Origin: Pseudomonas putida S13.1.2
Lineage (GTDB): Bacteria > Pseudomonadota > Gammaproteobacteria > Pseudomonadales > Pseudomonadaceae
Direction: 5' to 3'
NCBI RefSeq assembly: GCF_000498395.2
Contig: NZ_CP010979.1
Location: 5,676,501 to 5,740,500 of the forward strand
DNA length: 64,000 nt
Part shown: positions 42,491-51,998 of the stretch, piece after piece
How the letters are laid out: each line of letters starts with the position of its first letter
How positions within the stretch are numbered: the first letter of the stretch is position 1
Made by a program: the position numbers and the translations under genes
The notes under the pieces: model-generated
What the model was told of the DNA's origin: nothing
Seen by the model: only the letters and a program-made list of their open reading frames with translations
Databases searched by the model: none

Positions 42491-42946
42491 TCAGACGAAA
42501 CAGAGCGAGAGCGACTCAGCTATATAAGCAGGCTTCTCTTCACCCTCGATTTCCAGCGTGGCAATCGCCTTGAGCAACCACTGCCCCGGCTTCTTCTCCA
42601 CCACTTCGGCCAGGTCCACTTTCAGCCGAACCTGGCTGTTGACCTTGACCGGCTGAATGAACCGTACGCTGTCCAGCCCATAGTTCACCACCATCTTCAG
42701 CCCTTGTGGCAGGACCAGGATGTCCTCGATCAGCTTGGGGATCAGTGACAATGTCAGGAAACCGTGGGCGATGGTGCCGCCAAACGGGGTTTTCGCCGCC
42801 TTTTCAGGGTCGACATGAATGAACTGGAAATCGCCGGTCGCCTCGGCGAACAGGTTGATGCGCTGCTGGTCGATTTTCAGCCAGGCGGAGCGGCCCAGTT
42901 CCTTACCAACATACTGCGAAAGCTCTGTAACCGGTACATAGGGCAT
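42491..42946 (-). CDS. MaoC-like (R)-specific enoyl-CoA hydratase
   Basis: A 151-residue hot-dog-fold protein. The hydratase motif is clear: FAEATGDFQFIHVDPEKA followed by GGTIAHGFLTLSL, with Asp and His of the catalytic dyad near residues 40 and 45. The family hydrates enoyl-CoA to (R)-3-hydroxyacyl-CoA and can link beta-oxidation to polyhydroxyalkanoate synthesis. The length matches NodN/MaoC-type single-domain hydratases. It is divergent from the LrgA-like gene. The physiological substrate is not known. Confidence 0.85.
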   Translation of the reverse strand: MPYVPVTELSQYVGKELGRSAWLKIDQQRINLFAEATGDFQFIHVDPEKAAKTPFGGTIAHGFLTLSLIPKLIEDILVLPQGLKMVVNYGLDSVRFIQPVKVNSQVRLKVDLAEVVEKKPGQWLLKAIATLEIEGEEKPAYIAESLSLCFV

Positions 42947-43057
42947 CGCGGACTCTCCAGGTTGTCAGTTGGTACGAGAGTGCAAGATCAGCACGGCTAA
43001 CCGTTTCAGTCAAGTTGTCTGCTTTTCGGCGATTATCGGTATATAGCCGTGCGTGCT

Positions 43058-43063
43058 TATAAT
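43058..43063 (+). promoter_or_regulatory. Candidate -10 box for lrgA-lrgB
   Basis: A perfect TATAAT 26 bp before the chosen ATG at 43090. The matching -35 is weak, so the transcript start needs mapping. Confidence 0.4.
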
Positions 43064-43089
43064 GGCGGCCATGCCCGAGGGAGATGCTT

Positions 43090-43452
43090 ATGCTGTTGCG
43101 TGGTTTGACCTGGCTGGTGCTGTTCCAGCTGTTGGGGACGGCGATCAATCACCTGTTTTTGCCGTTTCTGCCGGGGCCGATCATCGGCCTGTTGCTGCTG
43201 TTGTGCTTCCTCATGGCCCGCGGTGAGGTGGGCAAGCCGCTGAACGAGGCGGCCAGCAGCCTGCTGCGCTACCTGCCGCTGTTGCTGGTACCGCCAGCGG
43301 TGGGGGTGATGGTATATGCCAAGGACATCGCCGCCGACTTCTGGGCGATTGCCGGCGCCCTGCTGATTTCCTGCCTGGTGACGCTGGTGTTTGTCGGTGT
43401 GCTGATGCAAAAGCTCATGCACCGCCAGGGCAAGCGTGAGGAGCAGCCATGA
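43090..43452 (+). CDS. CidA/LrgA family holin-like protein
   Basis: A 120-residue membrane protein with four helices. The family hallmark is the LPFLPGPIIGLLLLLCFL segment near residue 25 and a pair of helices around YLPLLLVPPAVGVMVY. CidA/LrgA proteins act like phage holins, controlling murein hydrolase release and programmed lysis; some take part in pyruvate transport. The ATG at 43090 has GAGGGAG 6 bp upstream; the ATG at 43084 is too close to that site. Its partner LrgB overlaps the stop by 4 bp. Confidence 0.85.
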   Translation: MLLRGLTWLVLFQLLGTAINHLFLPFLPGPIIGLLLLLCFLMARGEVGKPLNEAASSLLRYLPLLLVPPAVGVMVYAKDIAADFWAIAGALLISCLVTLVFVGVLMQKLMHRQGKREEQP

Positions 43453-44165
43453 TGCTCGACTGGCAAGGCGCGCTGGATGCAGTGGTGCACCATCCTTTGT
43501 TCGGCATCGGTATCACGCTAGGTGCCTACCAGGTGGTGCTGGCGGCCTACGAGAAAACCCGCTGGATCTTCCTGCAGCCGGTATTGGTGTCGATGTTGCT
43601 GGTAATCGGCGTGTTGCTGCTGTGCGGCATCGAATACAGCGAGTACCGCAAGAGCACCGAAATCATGAACATCCTGCTGGGCCCCGCCACCGTGGCGTTG
43701 GCCGTGCCGCTCTATCTCAACCTGCGGCGTATTCGGCAGCTGTTCTGGCCCACATTTACTACGCTGGTAATCGGGGGGCTGTTCGCCACGCTCTGCTGCC
43801 TGTTGCTAGGCTGGTGGTTCGGTGCAGAACACATGATCCTGATGACCATGGCACCCAAGTCGGTGACCTCGCCAATCGCCATGCTGGTGGCAGAGCAGAT
43901 TGGCGGTGTGGCGGCCCTGGCGGCAGTGTTCGTACTGATCACCGGGGTGATTGGCGCCATCTTCGGCCCGGCACTGCTGAGCCGCTTCGGCGTGCATAGC
44001 CCTGAGGCGCGCGGCATGTCGCTGGGCGTTACCGCGCATGCGGTGGGTACTTCGGTCGCCCTGCAGGAAAGTGACGAATGCGGCGCTTTTGCCGCGCTGG
44101 CGATGAGCTTGATGGGGGTAGCCACGGCAGTGTTCCTGCCGCTGGCGGTCAGCCTGGTGGCTTGA
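43449..44165 (+). CDS. LrgB/CidB family membrane protein
   Basis: A 238-residue, multi-helix inner-membrane protein. The LrgB family signature appears as MAPKSVTSPIAMLVAEQIGG near residue 135, followed by a helix pair and GTSVALQESDECGAFAAL near 200. LrgB/CidB works with the LrgA/CidA holin-like partner to influence autolysis. ATG 43449 (or 43452) follows GAGGAG. The two genes share an ATGA overlap, so they are coupled. Confidence 0.88.
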   Translation: MMLDWQGALDAVVHHPLFGIGITLGAYQVVLAAYEKTRWIFLQPVLVSMLLVIGVLLLCGIEYSEYRKSTEIMNILLGPATVALAVPLYLNLRRIRQLFWPTFTTLVIGGLFATLCCLLLGWWFGAEHMILMTMAPKSVTSPIAMLVAEQIGGVAALAAVFVLITGVIGAIFGPALLSRFGVHSPEARGMSLGVTAHAVGTSVALQESDECGAFAALAMSLMGVATAVFLPLAVSLVA

Positions 44166-44174
44166 GGAGTTGTG

Positions 44175-44765
44175 ATGACACTACCGCTGTTTCCGCTCAA
44201 TACCGTGCTGTTCCCGGGCTGCTTTCTCGATTTGCAGATTTTCGAGGCGCGCTACCTGGACATGATCGGGCGCTGCATGAAGCAGGGCGAAGGCTTTGGG
44301 GTGGTCTGCATCCTGGAGGGCGAGCAGGTTGGCAAGGCGCCACCGATGGTCGCCTCGATCGGCTGTGAGGCAGTGATCCGCGACTTTGTACAGCAGGACA
44401 ATGGCTTGCTGGGCATTCGCGTCGAAGGTGTGCGGCGCTTCAACCTGGAAAGCACCGAGGTGCAGAAGGACCAGTTGCTGGTGGGGCAGGTGCAATGGTT
44501 GCCGGAGCAGCCGGACAGCCCGCTGCTCGAGGCCGATGATGACCTGCTGGCGCTGCTGGTGGCGCTGGGCGAGCACCCGATGGTCGAGGCGCTGGACATG
44601 CCGCGCCCGGTGGACGGGCGCCAGGCGCTGGCTAACCAGTTGGCTTACCTGCTGCCGTTCATGGAAGAAGACAAGCTGGACCTGCTGACCCTCGACTCGC
44701 CGCAGCAGCGGCTGGGCGAGATCCAGAAGCTGCTGGAGCGGATTCAGGGTGAGCTGTTTGCCTGA
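44175..44765 (+). CDS. LON-substrate-binding-domain (LON-N) protein
   Basis: A 196-residue protein made only of the Lon N-terminal substrate-binding fold. It begins LPLFPLNTVLFPGCFLDLQI, then FEARYLDMI, and ends in a helical bundle. There is no AAA+ or protease domain. The family resembles cereblon's LON domain and B. subtilis YaaO-like hits; the role is unclear, perhaps binding misfolded proteins or a Lon partner. GAGGAG precedes the ATG, which lies 9 bp after lrgB, so it may be in the same transcript. Confidence 0.85.
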   Translation: MTLPLFPLNTVLFPGCFLDLQIFEARYLDMIGRCMKQGEGFGVVCILEGEQVGKAPPMVASIGCEAVIRDFVQQDNGLLGIRVEGVRRFNLESTEVQKDQLLVGQVQWLPEQPDSPLLEADDDLLALLVALGEHPMVEALDMPRPVDGRQALANQLAYLLPFMEEDKLDLLTLDSPQQRLGEIQKLLERIQGELFA

Positions 44766-44786
44766 CACTGATGTGTTGACTGTGCC

Positions 44787-44880
44787 GGCCCTTTCGCGGG
44801 TAAACCCGCTCCCACAGGTACTGCACAGCTCTCAGGGCTGGTGAAACCCCTGTGGGAGCGGGTTTACCCGCGAAGGGGCC
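44787..44880. repeat. REP pair (gcgggtaaacccgc type)
   Basis: Inverted REP copies with perfectly matching outer arms, about 30 bp apart. It lies between the convergent LON-N and DedA-PAP2 genes. Confidence 0.92.
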
Positions 44881-44893
44881 AGCACAGGCAATA

Positions 44894-46210
44894 TCAATAT
44901 TGGTATCTGAGCAAAGCCTGCGGCAGCGCATGCATGGCAAAGAACGCCAGCAGCGCGATACATGCCGGCAACACCAGCCACCACACCCGCAGTGGCATGG
45001 CTGGCAGCGTCTGCCGGTGCTGTACGACTGTCAGGCTAAGCGCACATACACAGCACGCCAGCAAGGCCCCGGCGAGGATGTCGGTCGGCCAGTGCGCCCC
45101 CAGGTAAACCCGTGACAGCGCAATCGCCAGTGCCGGAATGCAACCCAGCATCACCCAGGTCAGGCGCATGCGCGGCGGTTGTGCGCGGCCTGCCAGCACT
45201 GCCATGACCAGGAAGAACGCAAACGACGCCGAGCTGTGCCCGCTGGGCATGCTGTAACTGGTCAGGGGGTCGGTCAGCACTTCCGGCCGTGCCCGGGCGA
45301 ACAGCCACTTCAGCGTACCGTTGGCGATCGCCGTGCCCATCAGCGCGCCAGCGGCAAAAAACGCATGCCGCCACTGGCGGGCAAGCAGCAGCAGGCCGGT
45401 GAGCAGGGCGCCCAGAAACAGTTGCGTGCGGAAATCGCCCAGCCGGGTCACCAGTACCACGGCGCCGTCGATGGCCTGGCTGCGATGTTCCTGCACCAGG
45501 GTCATCACGCCCTGGTCGAATTCGTGCAGGTAAGGCCAGCCGAGGAATACCCCGGCCAAGGCCACGAAGCTCATGCCGGCGATCAGTCGCGTGCCATGGC
45601 GCTGGTCACGAATGCTGGTGGTCAGGCTAAGGCCGATGATGACTGCCAAGGTGCCGGCGATGATGCCTGCATCCAGCCAGAAGCCTTCCGGCAGCGGCAG
45701 GCGCATGGCCGCGCCGGTGGCCCAGCCTGGCAGCAGGTAGGCGACCGACCAGCCGGCGCCGGCCACCAGGCTGACGGCGATGAAGCGCGGCAGCGGCATG
45801 TCGAACATGCCGGCGACCATTGGCAGCATGGGCCGCAGCGGCCCGATGAAGCGCCCCACCAGCAGGCTGGCAATACCGTAGCGCTGGAAGTAGGTTTCGG
45901 CGCTGCCGATCCACTCAGGGTGGTGGCGCAGCAGCGGCAGGCGGCGAATGTTCTGGTGGAAGTACTTGCCCACCGTGTACGACACCGCGTCGCCCAGCAA
46001 ACCGCCGAGAAAACCCAGTAGCAGGGTTTCGCCCAGGCTGAAAGCACCACTGCCGGCCAGTACCGCGACGGCGAACAGCAGCACGGTGCCAGGCACGATG
46101 ATGCCGGCAATGGCCAGGCACTCGATGCAGGCCACCAGGAAAATCGCCAGGCCAAGCCACTGCGGGTTGGCGCTGAGCCAGCCGGTCAGGCTGTCGAGCC
46201 ATTGGCCCAT
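44894..46210 (-). CDS. DedA (VTT)-PAP2 phosphatase fusion membrane protein
   Basis: A 438-residue fusion. The N-terminal about 200 residues are a DedA/VTT-type domain (IVPGTVLLFAVAVLAG, then GRFIGPLRPMLPMVAG near 120). The C-terminal half is a PAP2 phosphatase with the three motifs KWLFARARP, PSGHSSA and SRVYLGAHWPTD near 305, 325 and 375. Both halves suit lipid work: DedA proteins flip undecaprenyl phosphate or phospholipids, and PAP2 removes phosphates from undecaprenyl pyrophosphate or phosphatidic acid. Recycling of a lipid carrier is a plausible single function. It stands 2 bp before mpg in the same operon. Confidence 0.88.
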   Translation of the reverse strand: MGQWLDSLTGWLSANPQWLGLAIFLVACIECLAIAGIIVPGTVLLFAVAVLAGSGAFSLGETLLLGFLGGLLGDAVSYTVGKYFHQNIRRLPLLRHHPEWIGSAETYFQRYGIASLLVGRFIGPLRPMLPMVAGMFDMPLPRFIAVSLVAGAGWSVAYLLPGWATGAAMRLPLPEGFWLDAGIIAGTLAVIIGLSLTTSIRDQRHGTRLIAGMSFVALAGVFLGWPYLHEFDQGVMTLVQEHRSQAIDGAVVLVTRLGDFRTQLFLGALLTGLLLLARQWRHAFFAAGALMGTAIANGTLKWLFARARPEVLTDPLTSYSMPSGHSSASFAFFLVMAVLAGRAQPPRMRLTWVMLGCIPALAIALSRVYLGAHWPTDILAGALLACCVCALSLTVVQHRQTLPAMPLRVWWLVLPACIALLAFFAMHALPQALLRYQY

Positions 46211-46212
46211 GT

Positions 46213-46881
46213 TCAGCTTCCTTGTTCGAGAATGAAGAAGTCACGGCCTTCGACTTGGCCGCGACGTAACGGGTTCCGCGTGCAGAAACGAGCGTACTCG
46301 GCGTCGACGAAGCGGTAGGGCAAGTGTTCGTCGCGCCTGTGCGGGATGCCCAGCCGCGCGGCCTGGACCACCCGTGGCACGGCGTTGCCGCAATCGTCCA
46401 CGTACAGCCGCTCGGCGTCGAAGCGCTGGGCGTCCCAGTGTGGCACTTTCAGGCCCAGGGCTCGGCACAGCAGGGTCTGGCCGGCGCACAGGCGCTCATC
46501 CGGGCGCAGCTTGCCGCTGGCATCGGGGTTGTTCAGTTGCATCTGCGCCAGGCTGTTGGGCCCCGAGAGGGCGTCCTGCCAAGGATAGGCAGACTTTATC
46601 AGCACTGCGTTGCCCGGCCCGTGGGCACTGAAGTTCAGCGAGTCGCCGCCGCGGGCGTAGTACATGTAGATGTGCCCGCCATCGAGGAACAATGCCTTGC
46701 GCTTTTCGGTGTAACCGAGCGAGGCGTGGCTGCCTTTGTCGGTGAGGTAGTAGGCCTCGGTCTCGATGATGCGCGCAGCCAGCCACAGGTCGCCGTGGCG
46801 GTGGCGGATTACCTTGCCCAGCAGGGCCTTGGCCACGGTCTGGGCATCACGGTCGAAAAAGCTGTCGGGCAGGGCTGGCAT
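46213..46881 (-). CDS. mpg: DNA-3-methyladenine glycosylase (AAG/Mpg type)
   Basis: A 222-residue base-excision enzyme of the alkyladenine-glycosylase family. The signature [20 protein letters not shown] lies at residues 37-56, then [15 protein letters not shown] near 65; the Glu in ETEAY activates water, and the Tyr/His set recognises the alkylated base. It removes 3-methyladenine and related lesions. The start at 46881 ([13 protein letters not shown]) was chosen because earlier codons lie in REP DNA. It is 2 bp from the DedA-PAP2 gene. Confidence 0.92.
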   Translation of the reverse strand: MPALPDSFFDRDAQTVAKALLGKVIRHRHGDLWLAARIIETEAYYLTDKGSHASLGYTEKRKALFLDGGHIYMYYARGGDSLNFSAHGPGNAVLIKSAYPWQDALSGPNSLAQMQLNNPDASGKLRPDERLCAGQTLLCRALGLKVPHWDAQRFDAERLYVDDCGNAVPRVVQAARLGIPHRRDEHLPYRFVDAEYARFCTRNPLRRGQVEGRDFFILEQGS

Positions 46882-46966
46882 GCGGGCAGTTCGTGGCTGG
46901 GGAGGCGGGGATGATAGCAATGAATGGCTTAATCTTGGCTGAATCGGATGTGATGTTGGCGGTGCG

Positions 46967-47060
46967 GGCCTCTTCGCGGGTAAACCCGCTCCCACAGGTA
47001 TTAGCTAAGCCTCAGGCCTTGTGGAATCCCTGTGGGAGCGGGTTCACCCGCGAAAGGGCC
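46967..47060. repeat. Mosaic REP pair
   Basis: The left arm is the gcgggtaaacccgc type, the right arm the gcgggttcacccgc type (complement gcgggtgaacccgc), so the two halves come from different REP subclasses. It lies in the 329-bp gap between mpg and proA; apart from the proA promoter, nothing else was seen there. Confidence 0.85.
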
Positions 47061-47170
47061 GGAACAGGTAAAGGCATTTTCGATAAGTGCGGTTACATCT
47101 TTCCTGCACATTGCCCCAGCCATTTTCTACCATCCGCCACCCGCCGCTGGGCGTACACCTGCGCGGCAGT

Positions 47171-47176
47171 TATAAT
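47171..47176 (+). promoter_or_regulatory. Candidate -10 box of proA
   Basis: A perfect TATAAT 34 bp before the proA ATG, in an otherwise G+C-rich gap. No good -35 sits at 17 bp. Confidence 0.45.
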
Positions 47177-47210
47177 CAGCCGATTTCCCCTTCGCCAAGA
47201 CACCGAACCC

Positions 47211-48482
47211 ATGACTGAGTCCGTTCTTGACTACATGACCCGCTTGGGTCGCGCTGCCCGTGAGGCTTCCCGGGTGATCGGCCGTGCCAGCACCGCGCAG
47301 AAGAACCGCGCCCTGCAAGCCGCTGCCGATGCGCTGGATGCTGCCCGGGCCGAACTGACTGCTGCCAACGAGCTGGACCTGGCTGCTGGCCGCGCCAATG
47401 GCCTGGAGCCGGCGCTGCTCGACCGCCTGGCGCTGACCCCCGCACGCATCGACGGCATGATCACCGGCCTGCGTCAGGTAGCCAGCCTGCCGGACCCGGT
47501 CGGTGCCATCCGCGACATGAGCTACCGTCCATCCGGTATTCAGGTGGGCAAGATGCGCGCACCGCTGGGGGTGATCGGGATCATCTACGAGTCGCGCCCG
47601 AACGTGACCATCGATGCTGCCAGCCTGTGCCTGAAGTCGGGTAACGCGACCATCCTGCGTGGCGGCTCCGAAGCTATCCATTCCAACCGCGCCATTGCCA
47701 CCTGCATCCAGCGTGGCCTGGCTGCCGCAGGCCTGCCAGCCGCCGTGGTGCAGGTGGTCGAGACCACCGACCGCGAAGCCGTGGGTGCGCTGATCAGCAT
47801 GCCGCAGTTTGTCGACGTCATTGTGCCGCGAGGCGGCCGTGGGCTGATCGAGCGCATCAGCCGCGATGCCCGCGTACCGGTCATCAAGCACCTGGACGGC
47901 ATCTGCCACATTTATGTCAGCCAGCATGCCGACCTGGACAAGGCCTGGAATGTGGCCTTCAACGCCAAGACCTACCGCTATGGCATCTGTGGCGCCATGG
48001 AAACCCTGCTGGTCGACCAGCAAGTGGCCGAGCGCTTCCTGCCGGAAATGGCCCGCCGCTTCCAGGAGAAGGGCGTGGAGCTGCGCGGTTGCGAGCGTAC
48101 CCGCGCGCTGATCGAGGCCAAGCCGGCCACTGAAGACGACTGGCACACCGAGTACCTGGACGCGATCCTGTCGATCCGTGTCGTCGATGGCCTGGACCAG
48201 GCCATCGAGCACATCAACCACTATGGCTCGCACCACACCGACTCGATCATCAGCGAACACCAGGGTGAAGCCCGCCAGTTCATGGCCGAGGTCGACTCGG
48301 CGTCGGTCATGCTCAACACCCCGACCTGCTTCGCCGACGGTTTCGAGTACGGCCTGGGTGCGGAAATCGGTATTTCCACCGACAAGCTGCATGCCCGTGG
48401 CCCCGTTGGCCTGGAAGGCCTGACCTGCGAGAAGTACGTGGTGATCGGCGACGGCCAGCTGCGCGGCCAGGGGTCCTGCTGA
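47211..48482 (+). CDS. proA: Gamma-glutamyl phosphate reductase
   Basis: A 423-residue aldehyde-dehydrogenase-fold enzyme starting [19 protein letters not shown]. Catalytic Cys lies in [13 protein letters not shown] near 262; NADPH-side sequence includes [19 protein letters not shown] near 145. It reduces gamma-glutamyl phosphate to the semialdehyde in proline synthesis. The length matches E. coli ProA (417 aa). It leads a run of closely spaced genes down to rodA; nadD follows after 1 bp. Confidence 0.96.
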   Translation: MTESVLDYMTRLGRAAREASRVIGRASTAQKNRALQAAADALDAARAELTAANELDLAAGRANGLEPALLDRLALTPARIDGMITGLRQVASLPDPVGAIRDMSYRPSGIQVGKMRAPLGVIGIIYESRPNVTIDAASLCLKSGNATILRGGSEAIHSNRAIATCIQRGLAAAGLPAAVVQVVETTDREAVGALISMPQFVDVIVPRGGRGLIERISRDARVPVIKHLDGICHIYVSQHADLDKAWNVAFNAKTYRYGICGAMETLLVDQQVAERFLPEMARRFQEKGVELRGCERTRALIEAKPATEDDWHTEYLDAILSIRVVDGLDQAIEHINHYGSHHTDSIISEHQGEARQFMAEVDSASVMLNTPTCFADGFEYGLGAEIGISTDKLHARGPVGLEGLTCEKYVVIGDGQLRGQGSC

Positions 48483-48483
48483 G

Positions 48484-49143
48484 TTGAGCAAGGCCCAGGC
48501 AGCCCGGCGCATCGGCATTCTAGGTGGCACCTTCGACCCTGTGCACATCGGCCACCTGCGCAGCGCGCTGGAAGTGGCCGAGTTCATGGGGCTGGACGAG
48601 CTGCGCCTGTTGCCCAACGCCAGGCCGCCGCACCGCGACACCCCGCAGGTGGCCGCGCAGGACCGCCTGGCCATGGTCCGCGAAGCGGTGCAGGGCGTTA
48701 CTTGCCTGAGCGTCGATGCCCGTGAGCTTGAGCGTGACAAACCGTCGTACACCATCGACACCCTGGAATCGATCCGCGCCGAACTGGGCGGCAACGACCA
48801 GCTGTTCCTGGTGCTGGGCTGGGATGCCTTCTGTGGTCTGCCTGGCTGGCACCGCTGGGAAGAATTGCTGCAACACTGTCACATCCTGGTGCTGCAACGC
48901 CCGGATGCCGACGTAGAACCCCCTGACGAGCTGCGCAACCTGCTGGCTGCGCGCTCGGAGAGCGATCCCGCCGCCATGTCCGGCCCGGCGGGAAATATTT
49001 CGTTCGTCTGGCAGACACCGCTTGCGGTGTCGGCTACACAGATCCGACAGCTGCTGGCCAGCGGCAAATCGGTGAGGTTCCTGGTGCCGGACGCCGTACT
49101 GGCCTACATCGAGGCGCACGAACTGTATCGTGCACCTAACTGA
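48484..49143 (+). CDS. nadD: Nicotinate-nucleotide adenylyltransferase
   Basis: A 219-residue nucleotidyltransferase. The ATP-binding motif [12 protein letters not shown] (residues 14-25) and the second motif [10 protein letters not shown] near 175 are the family hallmarks. It converts nicotinate mononucleotide to deamido-NAD. The start is TTG at 48484, right after the proA stop; no in-frame ATG lies between it and the motif. AGGGG is 10-14 bp upstream. The rsfS ATG follows after 43 bp. Confidence 0.94.
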   Translation: MSKAQAARRIGILGGTFDPVHIGHLRSALEVAEFMGLDELRLLPNARPPHRDTPQVAAQDRLAMVREAVQGVTCLSVDARELERDKPSYTIDTLESIRAELGGNDQLFLVLGWDAFCGLPGWHRWEELLQHCHILVLQRPDADVEPPDELRNLLAARSESDPAAMSGPAGNISFVWQTPLAVSATQIRQLLASGKSVRFLVPDAVLAYIEAHELYRAPN

Positions 49144-49186
49144 CGGTGCCTCTGGCGCCTCATCCAACGAGTTGAACGAGTTTTAT

Positions 49187-49618
49187 ATGAGCAAGCAGAA
49201 AACCAATGGCATCAGTGGCGAAGAACTGGTCAAACTGACCATTAGCGCTCTGGAAGACGTCAAAGCCCAGGACATCCAGGTCATCGACGTGCGCGAAAAG
49301 CACAGCCTGACCGACTACATGATCATTGCCACCGGTACCTCCAACCGCCAGATCAACGCGATGCTGGAAAAGGTCCGTGAAGCGGTCAAGAAACAAGGCG
49401 CACAGCCGCTTGGCGAAGAAGGCAAGGGTGACAGCGACTGGGTGCTGCTGGACCTGAATGACGTTATCGTGCACATGATGACCGCCGCTGCCCGCCAGTT
49501 CTACGACCTGGAGCGTCTGTGGGTGGGTGCCGAGCAAAGCCGTGCTGCTGATGCCAAGCACCACAGCCCGGAAAACGCCAGCGACTACTTCACCGACAAG
49601 CTCAAAGACCGGGAATAA
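49187..49618 (+). CDS. rsfS: Ribosomal silencing factor RsfS
   Basis: A 143-residue member of the RsfS/Iojap family, with the beta-alpha core KHSLTDYMIIATGTSNRQINAM near 38 and GDSDWVLLDLNDVIVHMMT near 82. It binds L14 on the 50S subunit and blocks joining to 30S during starvation. The ATG at 49187 was chosen because earlier codons overlap nadD. rlmH starts 6 bp after the stop, the usual order. Confidence 0.94.
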   Translation: MSKQKTNGISGEELVKLTISALEDVKAQDIQVIDVREKHSLTDYMIIATGTSNRQINAMLEKVREAVKKQGAQPLGEEGKGDSDWVLLDLNDVIVHMMTAAARQFYDLERLWVGAEQSRAADAKHHSPENASDYFTDKLKDRE

Positions 49619-49624
49619 GACGCT

Positions 49625-50092
49625 GTGCGTCTGCGCCTGATCGCGGTCGGCTCGCGCATGCCGAAGTGGGTCGAGGAAGGTTGGCATGAGTATGCCAAGC
49701 GCCTGCCCGCCGAGCTGTCGCTGGAGCTGGTGGAAATCCCGCTGAACACCCGTGGCAAGAATGCCGACGTCGCCCGCCTGATCCGTCAGGAGGGCGAGGC
49801 CATGCTGAGCAAGGTTCAGCCTGGGGAACGCATTGTCACCCTCGAGGTCCATGGCAAGCCCTGGAGTACCGAGCAGCTGGCGACCGAGCTGGACCGCTGG
49901 CGCCTGGATGCGCGCACGGTGAATTTGATGGTGGGCGGCCCGGAAGGCCTGGCGCCTGAGGTTTGCGCGCGCGCCGAGCAACGTTGGTCGCTGTCGCCGC
50001 TGACCCTGCCGCACCCGTTGGTAAGGATACTCATCGGCGAGCAGATCTACCGCGCCTGGACCGTGTTGTCCGGGCACCCTTACCACAAATGA
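49625..50092 (+). CDS. rlmH: 23S rRNA pseudouridine-1915 N3-methyltransferase
   Basis: A 155-residue SPOUT-fold methyltransferase. It starts at GTG 49625 with [19 protein letters not shown]; the SAM knot includes [14 protein letters not shown] near 107 and the C-terminal [14 protein letters not shown]. It methylates pseudouridine 1915 in helix 69 of 23S rRNA. The family length (155 aa) is exact. rsfS lies 6 bp before and mrdA 16 bp after. Confidence 0.96.
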   Translation: MRLRLIAVGSRMPKWVEEGWHEYAKRLPAELSLELVEIPLNTRGKNADVARLIRQEGEAMLSKVQPGERIVTLEVHGKPWSTEQLATELDRWRLDARTVNLMVGGPEGLAPEVCARAEQRWSLSPLTLPHPLVRILIGEQIYRAWTVLSGHPYHK

Positions 50093-50108
50093 GCCTGTAA
50101 GCAGTCAG

Positions 50109-51998
50109 ATGTCGCAGCCGATCCGCCTCAAGGACCACGAGAAAGACGCCCGCCTGGTGCGCAACCGCGTCGTGGTCGGCGCGGTGGCGATCATGCTGCT
50201 TATTTGCGTGCTGATCGCGCGGCTGTACTACCTGCAGATCATCCAGTACGACTATCACTCGACGCTGTCGGAGAACAACCGGGTGCATGTGCAGCCGATC
50301 CCGCCAACCCGCGGGCTGATCTTCGACCGCAACGGGGTGATCGTTGCCGACAACCGGCCTAGCTTCAGCCTGTCGATGACCCGCGAACGTGCGGGTAACT
50401 GGCAGGAAGTGCTGGATACAATCGTCGAAGTGCTGGACCTGACGGCCGACGACCGAGCCCTGTTCGAAAAGCGTATGCGTCAGGGCCGTCGGCCGTTCGA
50501 GCCGGTGCCGATCCTGTTCGAGCTCAACGAAGAGCAGATCGCCCGGGTGGCGGTGAACCAGTTCCGCCTGCCAGGCGTGGAAGTGGTGGCCCAGCTGGTG
50601 CGGCATTACCCGCAGGGTGCACATTTCGCCCACTCGGTGGGTTATGTGGGGCGCATCAACGAGAAAGAGCTGAAAACCCTCGACCCGGTGAACTACAGCG
50701 GCACCCACCATATCGGCAAGACCGGCATCGAGCGCTTCTACGAAGACGACCTGCACGGCCAGGTCGGCTACGAGGAAGTCGAGACCAACGCCCGAGGCCG
50801 CGTGCTGCGGGTGCTCAAGCGCACCGACCCGAAACCGGGCAAGGACATTGTGCTGAGCCTGGACATCAAGCTGCAGGAAGCCGCCGAGGCCGCCCTGGGT
50901 GGCCGGCGTGGCGCGGTGGTGGCACTCGACCCACGTACCGGCGAGGTGCTGGCCATGGTCAGCCAACCAAGCTTCGACCCCAACCTGTTCGTCACCGGCA
51001 TCAGCTTCAAGGCCTACGCCGAACTGCGCGACTCGATCGACCGTCCGCTGTTCAACCGTGTGCTGCGTGGCTTGTACCCGCCCGGTTCGACCATCAAGCC
51101 GGCGGTGGCCATCGCCGGCCTGGACAGTGGCGCGGTCAATGCCAGCAGCCGGGTGTTCGACCCGGGCTACTACCAGCTGCCCAACTATGACCACAAATAC
51201 CGTAACTGGAACCGCTCCGGCGATGGCTGGGTCGACCTGGATACCGCGATCATGCGTTCCAACGACACCTACTTCTACGACCTTGCGCACAAGATGGGTA
51301 TCGACCGGCTGTCCAGCTACATGAACAAGTTCGGCATCGGCCAGCGGGTTTCCCTCGACATGTTCGAGGAGTCTGCCGGGTTGATGCCGTCGCGCGAATG
51401 GAAGCGTGCCACCCGCCGTCAGGCCTGGTTCCCTGGCGAAACCCTGATTCTCGGTATCGGCCAGGGCTACATGCAGGCCACGCCGCTGCAGCTGGCCCAG
51501 GCCACTGCACTGATCGCCAACAAGGGCGTGTGGAACCGCCCGCACCTGGCCAAGACCATCGAAGGCCAGCAGCCTGTGGACGAAAACCCCATGGAAAACA
51601 TCGTGCTGCGTGACAAGTCCGACTGGGCCAAGGTCACCCATGGCATGGAGCAGGTGATGCACAACGCCCGCGGTACTGCGCGCAAGGCCGCAGCCGGTGC
51701 CCAGTACCGCATTGCCGGCAAGAGCGGTACCGCCCAGGTGGTGGCGATCAAGCAGGGCGAGAAGTACGACCGCAACAAGCTTCAGGAGCGCCACCGCGAC
51801 CACGCCCTGTTCGTCGCCTTTGCCCCGGCCGAAGCCCCGAAAATCGTGGTATCGGTAATGGTCGAGAACGGTGAGTCCGGCTCGGGTGTCGCTGCGCCCG
51901 TGGTACGCCAGATCATGGATGCCTGGCTGCTCGACGAAAATGGCCGGCTCAAGCCCGAGTTCGCGCCTGCCACCGTTACCCAGGAATCGGCCCTGTGA
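50109..51998 (+). CDS. mrdA: Penicillin-binding protein 2 (elongasome transpeptidase)
   Basis: A 629-residue class B PBP. A cytoplasmic tail and one helix (about residues 20-42) precede the pedestal domain and the transpeptidase domain. Active-site motifs are SxxK in PPGSTIKPAVA (near 326), SxN in MRSNDTYFYDLA (near 384) and KSGTAQVV (near 541). It cross-links peptidoglycan in the lateral wall with RodA. The start MSQPIRLKDHEKDARLVRNR fits family PBP2. The rodA ATG overlaps the stop. Confidence 0.96.
   Translation: MSQPIRLKDHEKDARLVRNRVVVGAVAIMLLICVLIARLYYLQIIQYDYHSTLSENNRVHVQPIPPTRGLIFDRNGVIVADNRPSFSLSMTRERAGNWQEVLDTIVEVLDLTADDRALFEKRMRQGRRPFEPVPILFELNEEQIARVAVNQFRLPGVEVVAQLVRHYPQGAHFAHSVGYVGRINEKELKTLDPVNYSGTHHIGKTGIERFYEDDLHGQVGYEEVETNARGRVLRVLKRTDPKPGKDIVLSLDIKLQEAAEAALGGRRGAVVALDPRTGEVLAMVSQPSFDPNLFVTGISFKAYAELRDSIDRPLFNRVLRGLYPPGSTIKPAVAIAGLDSGAVNASSRVFDPGYYQLPNYDHKYRNWNRSGDGWVDLDTAIMRSNDTYFYDLAHKMGIDRLSSYMNKFGIGQRVSLDMFEESAGLMPSREWKRATRRQAWFPGETLILGIGQGYMQATPLQLAQATALIANKGVWNRPHLAKTIEGQQPVDENPMENIVLRDKSDWAKVTHGMEQVMHNARGTARKAAAGAQYRIAGKSGTAQVVAIKQGEKYDRNKLQERHRDHALFVAFAPAEAPKIVVSVMVENGESGSGVAAPVVRQIMDAWLLDENGRLKPEFAPATVTQESAL

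Noticed and set aside
50031-51803. Long open frame antisense to mrdA
   Set aside because: It mirrors the codon pattern of a high-G+C gene on the other strand. The plus strand has a full PBP2 with all active-site motifs, and the antisense product is His/Val/Gly-rich with no recognisable domain.
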